A stretch of DNA of 64,000 bases. Origin: Metallyticus violacea. Its lineage: Eukaryota; Arthropoda; Insecta; Mantodea; Metallyticidae. A program made the translations under genes and the position numbers. Shown in pieces: positions 43,101-55,100 of this stretch (position 1 is its first letter; each line of letters begins with the position of its first letter). Below the pieces are notes generated by a model. The model was not told where the DNA came from. It saw only the letters and a program-made list of their open reading frames with translations, and did no database searches. The stretch spans positions 158,921,501-158,985,500 of the forward strand of contig CM060833.1 of the NCBI GenBank assembly GCA_030762175.1, read 5' to 3'.

Positions 43101-46100
43101 AAATGAACTTGACTCTTCACATCACATATGGTAAATAATGGCAATAATTATGTTTTTATTCTTGTCAGCTGAAAACAATTTCGACATATAAAGGGTGAGG
43201 TAAATCACTTTTTAGTGTTTGTAGTTGTGAATAACCATAAAGGTATGTTGTATCAAGTTCACGTTTAGTTAAATATCTCAAGTACCTCTGCATTAAAGAG
43301 AGTATTAATAATAAAAAAACTCTGATCAATAATTTTGAGAAAGAAGAACTTTATGTAATATTGGATGCAGATTGTAATATAGTGAAAAATCTACATTTAC
43401 ATTATAAATTACATTGTGGATGCAGATAACCCTGCTAGAGGGGTGAAGTGAAAACAACTCTTTGCATTAGTCACACTGTTGCTTTACAGTATTCCATTTA
43501 CAACATGCTAGAGATAGAATGCAATATATTCAGATCTGCAAGAAAACTTCTACAGCAATTGGAAATGATCTTGGTTATATACAGATAACACCTCTGTAAG
43601 ATTTAGTGAGGGGGTAGTAACCAAATAGAAATTTCAAAAGAAAGTATGATGCAAGTTAAGCCGAATCTTGCTCAATTTATTTATTGATGGCATAATTAAA
43701 AATAATAATTTTCTACTAGTAATAATATTCAGATTCCAGTTTACTTTTTGTGGATGATTTGGTATTTGGTTCAATTATAGTTGCTGGCCTAAAGCTGGCT
43801 TTGCAAGAAATTAGCCAAATAGTGTTTAATCATGAACCATAAAAGGACACAAAAAAGGAGAAAATTGAGTAAATATGAGAAAAGGAAGAAAGTCTTAAAT
43901 ACAACAGAATTAGACTGTATTTATCTAGAGGTTGAAATTAAAGGAGGAGGCAGATGGTAAAACCAAACAAGATTAGAATAAACAAATGAGAAGGCAGCTA
44001 TGCCCGGTATTAATGAATGTTTAAACAGAACACCCAAGATAGAGATTAAATGGTTGGAAATAGTATATCATATAGTGTTGGAGGCTTGAATATTACATGG
44101 TATAGAAATATGGGGACTTGAGGTTGATGGGAATTTGTGGATTCTGCATACAAATGTTTTGTAAAAAAGATTTTTTGTAAAAAAAATTGCTCAAATTAGA
44201 ATGGGGTAGGAAAAAAAATTTTGATTATGGAGAGCACTGAAATTTTGGTATGGGATTCTGAATTTCAATGAAAAAAAAAAATCAATAAAAGAATGTTTAG
44301 AATGTCAAGAAAGTAAATTATAATTTAATGGATGGGGCAATAATCTAAGAAACAATTTAGAGAGTAATGGTTTAGGAAATATTGGAGAAATATAGAAACA
44401 AATAATAATGGTTTTTTGGAAAGAGATAAGAAGATTTGAAGATATAGAGGTACAAAATTTGTTCCATGATTAGCCATGAAGAGAGCATAATGTTATGTTT
44501 CAGTGAATAATATTTGGGAAAGAGAGAAATATGATGAAGTAAATGAAGAGAGAGAGAGAGAGAGGCCATTGCTGAGTTAGACTAGGTAGTGTGAGGGCTA
44601 AAAGGGCATAGAAATGGTTTCATACAGATGTTTGTCCATTATGTAATGGTAAAGAGGATATAGCATACATATTGTTGATACAGATGGTACAGAAAGCAAG
44701 ATATGAAGTAAAAAAAAATGATATCCTAAACTTAGATATTCATTTTTTACACTAAACTCCACTTACTTACATAAAAATAAGACGTATTTCGGAAGAATCT
44801 CTCCCATTTTCAGTTGCTCATTGAACTGCCATTACTCGAAAACCCAGTTCAATGAGCAACTGAAGATGATTCTCTGAAACGCATCTTGCTTTTATGTAAG
44901 TGGAGTTTAGTGTAAAAAATGAATATCTAAGTTTAGGATATATTACCACTCCATTGTCAACATTGTGCCATTCGTAAGCACAATATTAAAAAAAAAAAAA
45001 AATGAAATCATTAAAATGGATAATAGAAGTACTTTAAATGAAATTTTTAGCAAAGATTGTAAGAATATTTAGCAATATTTATTTAAAGCCAAAAATAAAT
45101 GGAAATGATCTGTGAAAAAGAGGGAAAATGTAATAAAATTCAGTCTAATATTTTTGCTCTAATATTGGCACAAATTTTAATAATTTAAGTATATCAGAAC
45201 GAGGCTGGAGATTATATTATTATTGATAATTATACTTATTAGTTAATTAATTTATTGCTTATCTAGAAATATTAATTGGAACTTGTACAGTTAAGCTAAT
45301 CATATAATTAAGATTATTGTATGATTGAGTCAAACTACACAGTCTTATTGCCCTACTTATTTGTTACAAGTAAGTGGGACAATAAGAGTGTGTAATTCAA
45401 CACAATCATGCAATGATCTTAAGTTAACTGTTTGTAAATTGCTTTTGTGTGTTTGTATTTGAAAGAGTAATGAATCATATTTGAAAATGGGTATGGCCAG
45501 AATCAGGTGGATCCTGTAACATATTTTTCTTAGCATTGAATAAATTAAAATTAAAATAATCTTCTTTAAATACTTGAAAAACTGGGATACAATGTTTTAC
45601 ACAGAAGTTAATTTTATTAATAAAGCAATCGTATCTTCAGCTTTGCAACTAACAACAATCAGTCATACAAAACTGGAAGCTTCCTCTCACCTCCCTTGAT
45701 TAGAATACTCACAAAAATAACAGCAATTGCAAACCAAGTCCCCTACATATAACAACCACAAGATCAAATCCCCTTACACATTAACTTAACAAATTATTAT
45801 TGAGGAAATCACTCAAATTTCACTAATTTAGTTCCACTTACTTGGACATGTTTCAAAGGCGCTTGCCTTCATCGTCAGCATGATCCCAATGTCCGCTTCC
45901 CCGCGTGGTATTCAGATGTTGCTCCGTAGATTTTATGAACTTTGTGATAAGGTTGCTATTGTTTGGAAGATCAAAATTAACCAAATTTTCTTTGTTTTTA
46001 TTTATGAATATATTTTCCCACACTGTCAATTCTATTGGTTTTTGAAGAGCTTTTAAGAGTTTTGGTACCTTTTGGAATTCGTGGTTTTTTTGCCAGAAAT

Positions 46101-49100
46101 GGTCTGCCACTGCTGATTTTTCCATGTGTTTATATTTTACATGCCTCATGTGTTCCTTAAACCGTATGGAGATATTTCTTTTTGTTTTGCCTATATATTT
46201 CATATTGCAATCTTTGCAAGCAATTTCATAAATGCCTGATTGTTTTTCTGGAGGAATTTTGTCTTTTGTGTTCGTTTTTAGGAGGTTTTTTAAACTACAT
46301 TTGTTTACTGGAGCCAAAATGATGTTTGCCTGTTTAAAAATTTTTTGGAATTTTTGGTGTGCCCATGGGTGGAATGTGAATTTTTTATATATCTGATCCC
46401 CTTTGTAGCCTTTTAGTGTGGTGATATCTGTTATTCGTTTTTCCTTTTTGAATTTTTTTCTATTTTCTTGTTGACCAGATCTGTTGTGTAACCATTTTTT
46501 TGTGCTATCTCTGATTTATTGGTACTCCAATTTGTATTCTGTCTTGCTTATTGGAAGGTTTGTTAATCTGAATGTGAGGCTATTGATTATGGCATGTTTA
46601 TGTTGTATTGGGTTGAGGCTGTTGTTTTTTATGTAATTATCTGTGTGGCTATCTTTTCTGAATATGCCCAATTCCAGTATATTGCCATTTTTTATAATTT
46701 TTATGTCCAAGAAAGGAAGAACCGTGTTGTTCTCCAATTCCATTGTAAATTTAACACTGCTGTCTTGCAGGTTGAGCAGTTTTATTGCATCCTCTTTCCA
46801 ATTTTCATTTACTATTGCAAAGACGTCATCAACATAACGGTACCAACATTTGTATATATATGGAAAAGCCTCAATTATTTTTATTTCTAAAAAACTCATG
46901 TAGATATCTGCTAAGAATGGTGATAATGTGTTTCCCATTGCTAGACCCTTATTTTGTGTGTAACTGTTGCCTCCGAATGTGAAGTAGGTTTGGTTGATGC
47001 AAATTTTGGTGAGGTTCACATATTGTTCTATTGCTTCTCTAGGTAGGTTTATTGAGGTAAGCCATTTCTGTATGACCACTATCAGATTTTCTTTGGGGAT
47101 GCTAGGAAACATAGAGACCACATCATACGAAACTAGTAGATCCCTATTTTCCAATTTCACATGTCTAATTTTATCTATTAGTTCTGATGAGTTCTTTATG
47201 CTTTGGCTTTTGTATTTCGGCAAGGCATTAAATTTTTTTAAAAGGCAATTGGCTAAATTGTATGTGGGTGAATTTATTGTATCTACAATAGGTCTAATTT
47301 TGTTTCCCGGTTTATGCATTTTTGGTAGGCCATAGATTCTAGGTGTTGTACGGTTGTCTGGTATGATCTTCTTTTTTTCTTCTTCACTCAGAATTGTTAC
47401 TTCTATTATGCATCTTAAGATCACAATGTGCAAAAGTACTAAAGCAAATAATAAAAAAAGAAAATAACCAAAAAGTGACATATCACAGGATACTCAGGTC
47501 TTTAAAAGAAAAGGGCGTCATTTACAGTAGGGCTGACAAAGGAAACAAAATTGTGATAATGAATCAGACAGATTATGAAAACAGTATGTACAATTTACTA
47601 ACCAGCCAAGATTATGAAAAAATGCAAACAGATCCTACGCAAAAATATATCAGTGCAGTAAAAAAACAATTAATAGAAGTAACAATTCTGAGTGAAGAAG
47701 AAAAAAAGAAGATCATACCAGACAACCCTACAACACCTAGAATCTATGGCCTACCAAAAATACATAAACCGGGAAACAAAATTAGACCTATTGTAGATAC
47801 AATAAATTCACCCACATACAATTTAGCCAATTGCCTTTTAAAAAAATTTAATGCCTTGCCGAAATACAAAAGCCAAAGCATAAAGAACTCATCAGAACTA
47901 ATAGATAAAATTAGACATGTGAAATTGGAAAATAGGGATCTACTAGTTTCGTATGATGTGGTCTCTATGTTTCCTAGCATCCCCAAAGAAAATCTGATAG
48001 TGGTCATACAGAAATGGCTTACCTCAATAAACCTACCTAGAGAAGCAATAGAACAATATGTGAACCTCACCAAAATTTGCATCAACCAAACCTACTTCAC
48101 ATTCGGAGGCAACAGTTACACACAAAATAAGGGTCTAGCAATGGGAAACCCATTATCACCATTCTTAGCAGATATCTACATGAGTTTTTTAGAAATAAAA
48201 ATAATTGAGGCTTTTCCATATATATACAAATGTTGGTACCGTTATGTTGATGACGTCTTTGCAATAGTAAATGAAAATTGGAAAGAGGATGCAATAAAAC
48301 TGCTCAACCAGCAAGACAGCAGTGTTAAATTTACAATGGAATTGGAGAACAACACGGTTCTTCCTTTCTTGGACATAAAAATTATAAAAAATGGCAATAT
48401 ACTGGAATTGGGCATATTCAGAAAAGATAGCCACACAGATAATTACATAAAAAACAACAGCCTCAACCCAATACAACATAAACATGCCATAATCAATAGC
48501 CTCACATTCAGATTAACAAACCTTCCAATAAGCAAGACAGAATACAAATTGGAGTACCAATAAATCAGAGATAGCACAAAAAAATGGTTACACAACAGAT
48601 CTGGTCAACAAGAAAATAGAAAAAAATTCAAAAAGGAAAAACGAATAACAGATATCACCACACTAAAAGGCTACAAAGGGGATCAGATATATAAAAAATT
48701 CACATTCCACCCATGGGCACACCAAAAATTCCAAAAAATTTTTAAACAGGCAAACATCATTTTGGCTCCAGTAAACAAATGTAGTTTAAAAAACCTCCTA
48801 AAAACGAACACAAAAGACAAAATTCCTCCAGAAAAACAATCAGGCATTTATGAAATTGCTTGCAAAGATTGCAATATGAAATATATAGGCAAAACAAAAA
48901 GAAATATCTCCATACGGTTTAAGGAACACATGAGGCATGTAAAATATAAACACATGGAAAAATCAGCAGTGGCAGACCATTTCTGGCAAAAAAACCAAGA
49001 ATTCCAAAAGGTACCAAAACTCTTAAAAGCTCTTCAAAAACCAATAGAATTGACAGTGTGGGAAAATATATTCATAAATAAAAACAAAGAAAATTTGGTT

Positions 49101-52100
49101 AATTTTGATCTTCCAAACAATAGCAACCTTATCACAAAGTTCATAAAATCTACGGAGCAACATCTGAATACCACGCGGGGAAGCGGACATTGGGATCATG
49201 CTGACGATGAAGGCAAGCGCCTTTGAAACATGTCCAAGTAAGTGGAACTAAATTAGTGAAATTTGAGTGATTTCCTCAATAATAATTTGTTAAGTTATAC
49301 TATATTTCACTGTGAAAATTCCTGCAATTCAAAAACCCCTTACACATTGTTCTTTTTAATACATAAAAATGCACAGAGCTATAGTTACAGGAAATTAAAT
49401 GTTGATATTTTTGGGGGTAATACAAACCAGCAACCTCGTGGAAAAGCCACCCCTAATAGTACCAATGAGGTGATTGCAGCATCTCCACTGCAACAAATCT
49501 TAATCAATTGTAACTACGGTTCAAAATAAAATGTGAACTCACCACCAGGATGCATCAATGTGTTTTCTAGCTTAACTTCCACTTTCTGTTGTAGTTGGTT
49601 TGCAAGGAGTAATGCAGACCTTACTGTCACCAACTTGCGTGCTGAGCCTTCCAATGTAACTTCGAAAATAACTCTTCCAGAAGGTAGATTAAGGTTCTGC
49701 AATTCAAAATATTTATTTGAAATTTGAAATATTTATTTCCACATAATTAATACATTAGTTTCACAGGAACAAAAAAAATAAATAACTTTTTAGAAATGCA
49801 CAATAATCAAAATGTTCAGGTAAAGTAAATTTGCTATTTTAGTACTAAGATCACTTTCTAGCATGTATAGTCATTATATAATGCGCAACCAGCCTTTAAA
49901 ACTCAATGTTTATATACAGGAATTGTAGAAGCAAAATTCTAGTTAGCCTACTAGTAAGTTACGGCAGTTTTATCAACTATTTTCTGACTAATCAAACTCT
50001 CTTTCTCTTTACGGCAGCAGTAATGAGTATATCTACATAAATAATTCATTTTAATGTACTGTGCCTGTCAAAAGTTAACACACATTCAGGACATGTCCCA
50101 TTCAGAGCAATATAAAAGGAAGTAAAGATTAGAAAACTGAACTTTACAAATCCTTGGAGCTTTTTTAAACATAATATTTAATTGCGTTTCAAGCAGAAGT
50201 ACAATGAACAGAAAATATTTTAATTTTTGCATTACATAGTGTAAATTGTTTGAGATTATGTATACTGCTTGTATAATTAATTGCACATATTAAACATTAA
50301 TACATTATATGGATATGTTGTAGTACATGAACTATATGTATGTCATATTAATGTAAGAAATGCATTATAAAGTATTCATTCATATGAATTAAAAAAAAAA
50401 CATTCATTTATAAACTCTTCTACACAGTCATCTCTGTAGTTCATTACTGCAGAGTAGTAGATGCCAAAAATGTCTTTGCAGTCATCCTCCCATCTTCTTT
50501 GTCTACCCACATTGTGGCCAATTTTTTGATTCCAAGTTGTAACTTGATATGTCCATAATTTCGGGTTCATCCTCATCACATGACCTGCCTAGGTCCATTT
50601 GAGACAGCTTGCTTTATTAGCAATGTATTTTATTCCTTTTCTTCTCCTCATTCTTACTTCTTGCTTACTATGTCCTATAGTCTGATGCTTAGTATTTTCT
50701 TATCATTTTGCTTTAGCATATTTTCAGCATTTCTTTTTCTCTCTGAGCTAGAGACCAAGTTTCAGCTCCATAATTTTTTTTTGAATGATTTATTTATGGA
50801 CGCTCTTTAACAGCTCAGGTCATCAGCGTAGCTCCATAATGAAGTATTGGGAGAACACTAATGCTGATTATTTCTCTTTTGATTGTGATGTCTTGAGAAT
50901 GAAATGTATAGTTTGATCATACTGCTTGATATTCACCAAAGAATGTCTTTCTTGGTACTATTCTGATGGAAATTGTTTTCATAAGTATGTGAACTTCTGG
51001 ATATGTTCTATTAGAATTTGATAAATATGTTAACATTAACTCCACTAACATATACAACATTAGAGCATATGTGTCAACTGACTACTTGATGCTAGTCAAT
51101 CAAAAACTGACAATGGGAGCAATTGCTCCCAAAAATGTTCTAATGTTATATATGAAGTGGAGTTAATGCTAATATATTTATTAATATATAATAGAATATA
51201 TAGTTATTCCATTATCTATAGCTTTCTAAGTGTGATTTAAATAATACACTCTTATGTGTTCAACTTCTTAGATGCTGTTTGTCACAAATCTACTTTTCCT
51301 ATATGAATACCACTTCAATGTTGTAACATTTCATTTTGTGCTTCATCTAATGTGAAAAAGATAATATATTTTTACCATCTATATTTGATATCAATCTCAT
51401 CTTTGCATTATTAAAAAGGTTTTAGAGATAAAGATTTTCTTTGTTTCATTCTCCTTTCAGTCTTAACTGCCTATTTGATACTGCCTGTTGTTTCTGTATA
51501 TATTAGATAAAAGTCTGAATGAGTTCTGAATGCTGTTAACAGAGGAATGTGTTCAACGGAATCAAATGTCTTGTGAAGCTGAAGATTATATGCATTTCTT
51601 CATTGAATTCTTGCACTTTTTCCATTATTTGAGATAATGCTTGAAAAGGCTTGATTGTCAAGTACCCAGTTATAAATCCCATTTGTTGGTCTTCCTTTAG
51701 ATGTCTGTTAATTCTTCTTGTCTCAGATTATGGTTCTAGGGGATGCCCTCATGTACAGTTGACAGTAGTTTTTACACATCACTGGTCAGAAATATTCTCC
51801 CTGTGTTAATTATTTTACTGAAGAGGTGCGAGAGGATATCTGAGAGCTCTTGCTCTCCCATTCTGAGACATATGTTTGTAATCTCATCATCCCCAAGTCA
51901 TTTTCAATTGTCTTATTGCTATTTCTACTTCAACTCTTATTATTGGAGGCACTGATGTGACTTCTTCTGCTCTAGCTGTAAATAATTCCTCCAGGTCATT
52001 TTGCTGTTTGATAATGTTTTTATAGCTCTTTATAGAATTCTGTTGCTGTTAACACAATATCTTCTTTATTTTGCTTTAACCAGGTTTCTTTGAAAGCTTT

Positions 52101-55100
52101 TATCTATCTTTAACTTGTTTGATTTTCCTGAATGATTTTGTCTTCCCCATTTACTGTTGGAACAAGTTCAATTCTAAATCAGACAGTTTATTTTAGCAAG
52201 CTCTATATAATTTTACATAATTAATCTGGGTGTTGATATTTTCATCTCTATTTCTCGCTGCTTCGTTCTGTGTTCCATATGCTGCGGTGTTTCTTCTCAG
52301 AGTCTTGATTTCTTTTATAATTTAGCATCTTTAGCTGTCAGATACACATATGAATACATAAACATACAGGTCATAAAATACTGTTTGGATTAATTTGTCC
52401 CTTGGATAAATTTGGTAGGTCAAGTGATAGTAAGGTGTCATACACTTAGCCTACTGCACTAAATGAGGTACTGTGGCCAGTATTATGCTCCAGTTACTTC
52501 TAATTTTCAGGTAAGGTTTATATGATACAAACCCCCAAGATATTGGTTTGGAGAGTAGGTTCAGTGAATCTGGCAAGTCTAAACCCAACAGAGCATAGAA
52601 AAATCCCCTGCTCCTGCCAAGCATAAAACCCCAAACTGTCAAGTCTGTAGTCATTTAAAAAGCCTTAAATTACAAAATTATTAAAAAGAAGACAGATTTT
52701 ATTAAATATCAACATCCATGATATGAAACAATTTTCAAAAGATTTGTTGAAAATATGTTCTATAAATAAAAAACAAAAGTGAGTGAACTTCTACTCTCTA
52801 ATGAGAAATGAATGTATACATGTGATACTTATTTACATGATCAGAATTATTTATAACAATTAGCCTGGAGATCTGAAATATTGTGGTTATGGATCTGTGT
52901 GTTTTCTAAATCTGTGTTACAAAACTTACGTTCTACTATACAGAATAATATCACCAGCTACTTACAGATTTCAGTATCACAGGCTGAGCTTGTCTAAAGT
53001 AGACCCCAACCTTGTCAATGGAGACAGGTCCAACAGTTCCCCAGCCATCCACTCGCACTCCCACCTGGTGCACACGAAGTTTATGGGTATCTCGGTGGCG
53101 TGCTTTATCTGTGCAACAAAAGCATATCTGCCTCATTTAACTGTTCCTATTTAATGTTATTTTATACACAGTAAATATTAGAAATAAAAAAATTATACAT
53201 CTGTTTACTCCTTTTTTGCTGGCTGCTATATGTTTCTCTTCTTATATAATGTAGTTCTGAGAAGGCATTGTCACAGGTTAAAGTGCATTAAAATGTAAGT
53301 TCATAGTTTTAAGTATGTAGCAGATTATAGGAAGGGCATACCAGCATAAAGAGTGCTTATTGGTCTACTGGTAAATGCCCTGTGACTCATAAGCAGCAAT
53401 GTATTTTGTGGCATGATCCAGGAATGGCATTTGCAAATTAGATGTGCACATCTATAGTGCAGTATCTTTGTCTCCTTTATTTGGATATCTGCTTGCTTAC
53501 AGAGTTTTCTAAGTTTTCCTCTAAAGAATTAGTTTACTTTTCACTGACTTTAAGGCTGTGGCAATGGTTAATTATTCTTTGAAATAAATATATTACCAAT
53601 TGCTTTAGTTACGAGGCTGTAGTTGAGCCAAAGATTATGTATGCAGTAGAAATTTGGATAGTGTCAAAGGGATGGACAAAGGTTGATATGGTACATAGAA
53701 TGTTTTGTAGAGAGAGTTTGGGTTACCAAAAAGTTTGTCGACAGGGATGAGTTTGGCAGAACTAGGAAGAGTAGGAAGAAAAGGTATAATAGTGGAGAGC
53801 ATACTGGCATATTGGCATGGATGTTTAAAATTGGATAATAACAATGTACTAAAAGGATCTCTTAAGTACCAAAGAGCTGTATTTGGAAGACAGAGTTGAT
53901 AAGAGAGAATTGGTTTGGAGAGGTGGGGAAACTATTAGAAGAAATTGGAATGGGGGATGTGTAGGTAATGTTAGTTGACTTTGGAAAGAAATTAAGCAGA
54001 GGGTAGAAGATATAGAGAAGCAAGAAATTTGGATTAGTTTTCAGAATAATGTGCTTTAGACTTATATAGTTAAAAGAAATTGGGGACAGGAGAAATATAT
54101 AGATAACTGTCATCATTTCAGAAAAATAGGTCTTGCATGGACATGTAAAGAGGTATTATATCTAAAAGGATTAAGGAAAATTTTTAAAAAAGGATGCATT
54201 ATATATGGGAATGTGGATAGCGCTTTTATTGCCTAATAGAATGTGAAATGGTAAAAAGGTGAAGGGAGAGTATCTGGATTAAAAAAGGAACGAACTACAA
54301 GAAGATATAATGGTAAGTAAATGTTAACAGATTTGAGGATAGAGAAAATAAACAAGATCGGAGAATTCTTGAGAAAAGTAAGGGACAAGTAGATGAGAAG
54401 TATAAGGAAGGAGCTTGAGGGCACAAACAGTTTTGAAAATGTAATTTATTTTAGAGGTCCTTTACCATACATAAAACTTGGTGATTAAGGTATGGGAGAA
54501 CATTAGTTTTGATAGTGTGCTAACTTCTTAGATTTTTTTATGATAATCTTTTTTTTAAACGAATATTGGGAGTAAATAGGTAACTTGGAAATAACTATTA
54601 GTTATAAAAATTGCAGCTAACTGATAAGAATAATAGTTTATGTACAGATATTTTGTTATTGTGCCTTTGGTTAGATCAGAGCCTGGTCTCCTGAATATTC
54701 CAGTAGGCAGCTGCTGCTGAACCTGGGGACTGGGATCTGAGACAAATTGGAAAATTTTGTGATTAATTTTGTATTGAATTATTTAGAATTAAAAATTAAT
54801 TAACAAATACCATTATCAATTCATTAATAATAGTATTTGTTGAATTAAGAGTAATATGTAAATTTAATTATAGTACTGTTTGTTAAATAAAAATTCATTC
54901 ATACTAATTTCTCTAGTAACTTTATTACTGAGATCCTACTTATAATTTTTACCACCATATTCCATTATTCCATCTTCTTCTGGAGCTTTTCTATTCTTTG
55001 CATTCTCAATGGTATGTCTCACTTTTTAAGGTAAAATGGATTTTCCTGTTTATTGTCAAGGATGGGTAAGTTTTCTTTATTTAGATGTGATATGGTTTAT

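Larger units (their letters stand above)
43630..45200 (+). pseudogene. LINE-A, degraded RT copy interrupted by a hammerhead pair
   Basis: LLFVDDLVFGSIIVAGLKLA near 43740-43800 is the RT catalytic block (FVDD). LEARILHGIEIWG-like sequence (GIEIWGLEVDG) lies near 44100. CPLCNGKEDIAYIL near 44625-44665 is the C-terminal knuckle. The insert at 44737-44990 sits just after it, and the reading picks up again to about 45130. Confidence 0.65.
45783..49335. mobile_element. Inverted head-to-head pair of Penelope-like elements, one insertion
   Basis: Left arm 45783-47408 (antisense) and right arm 47671-49296 (sense) are exact-length inverted copies of 1626 nt. Every position pair I checked sums to 95079, so no indel was seen. 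They are separated by 262 nt, which is the extra 5' part of the right copy. The right copy has a 39 nt longer 3' tail. CCCCTTACACATT occurs at 45770-45782 and 49336-49348, flanking the whole pair. At least five amino-acid differences exist between arms. It lies in the VPS13D E4-E5 intron. Confidence 0.9.
50400..52330 (-). pseudogene. Degraded RTE-like LINE
   Basis: The 3' end of the ORF reads AGHVMRMNPKLWTYQVTTWN, VGRQRRWEDDCKDIFG and VMNYRDDCVEEFINE (50410-50600), the C-terminal 'AGHvxRM ... GRxxxRWxDD ... A-DR--W' pattern of RTE-type LINEs. Upstream on the minus strand, FYKELYKNIIKQQNDLEELF is near 51990-52040, PPIIRVEVEIAIRQLK near 51900, and an RT patch ILEK-like VQEFNEEMHIIFSFTRH near 51560-51620. 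Interrupted by a 55 bp SINE-1 fragment (50775) and a PLE-tail palindrome (51024). Confidence 0.72.

Noticed and set aside
46594..47335. Open frames of 64-113 codons on the plus strand opposite the left PLE copy (and mirror frames at 47744-48485)
   Set aside because: Antisense shadows of the RT coding sequence, duplicated because the element is an inverted pair.
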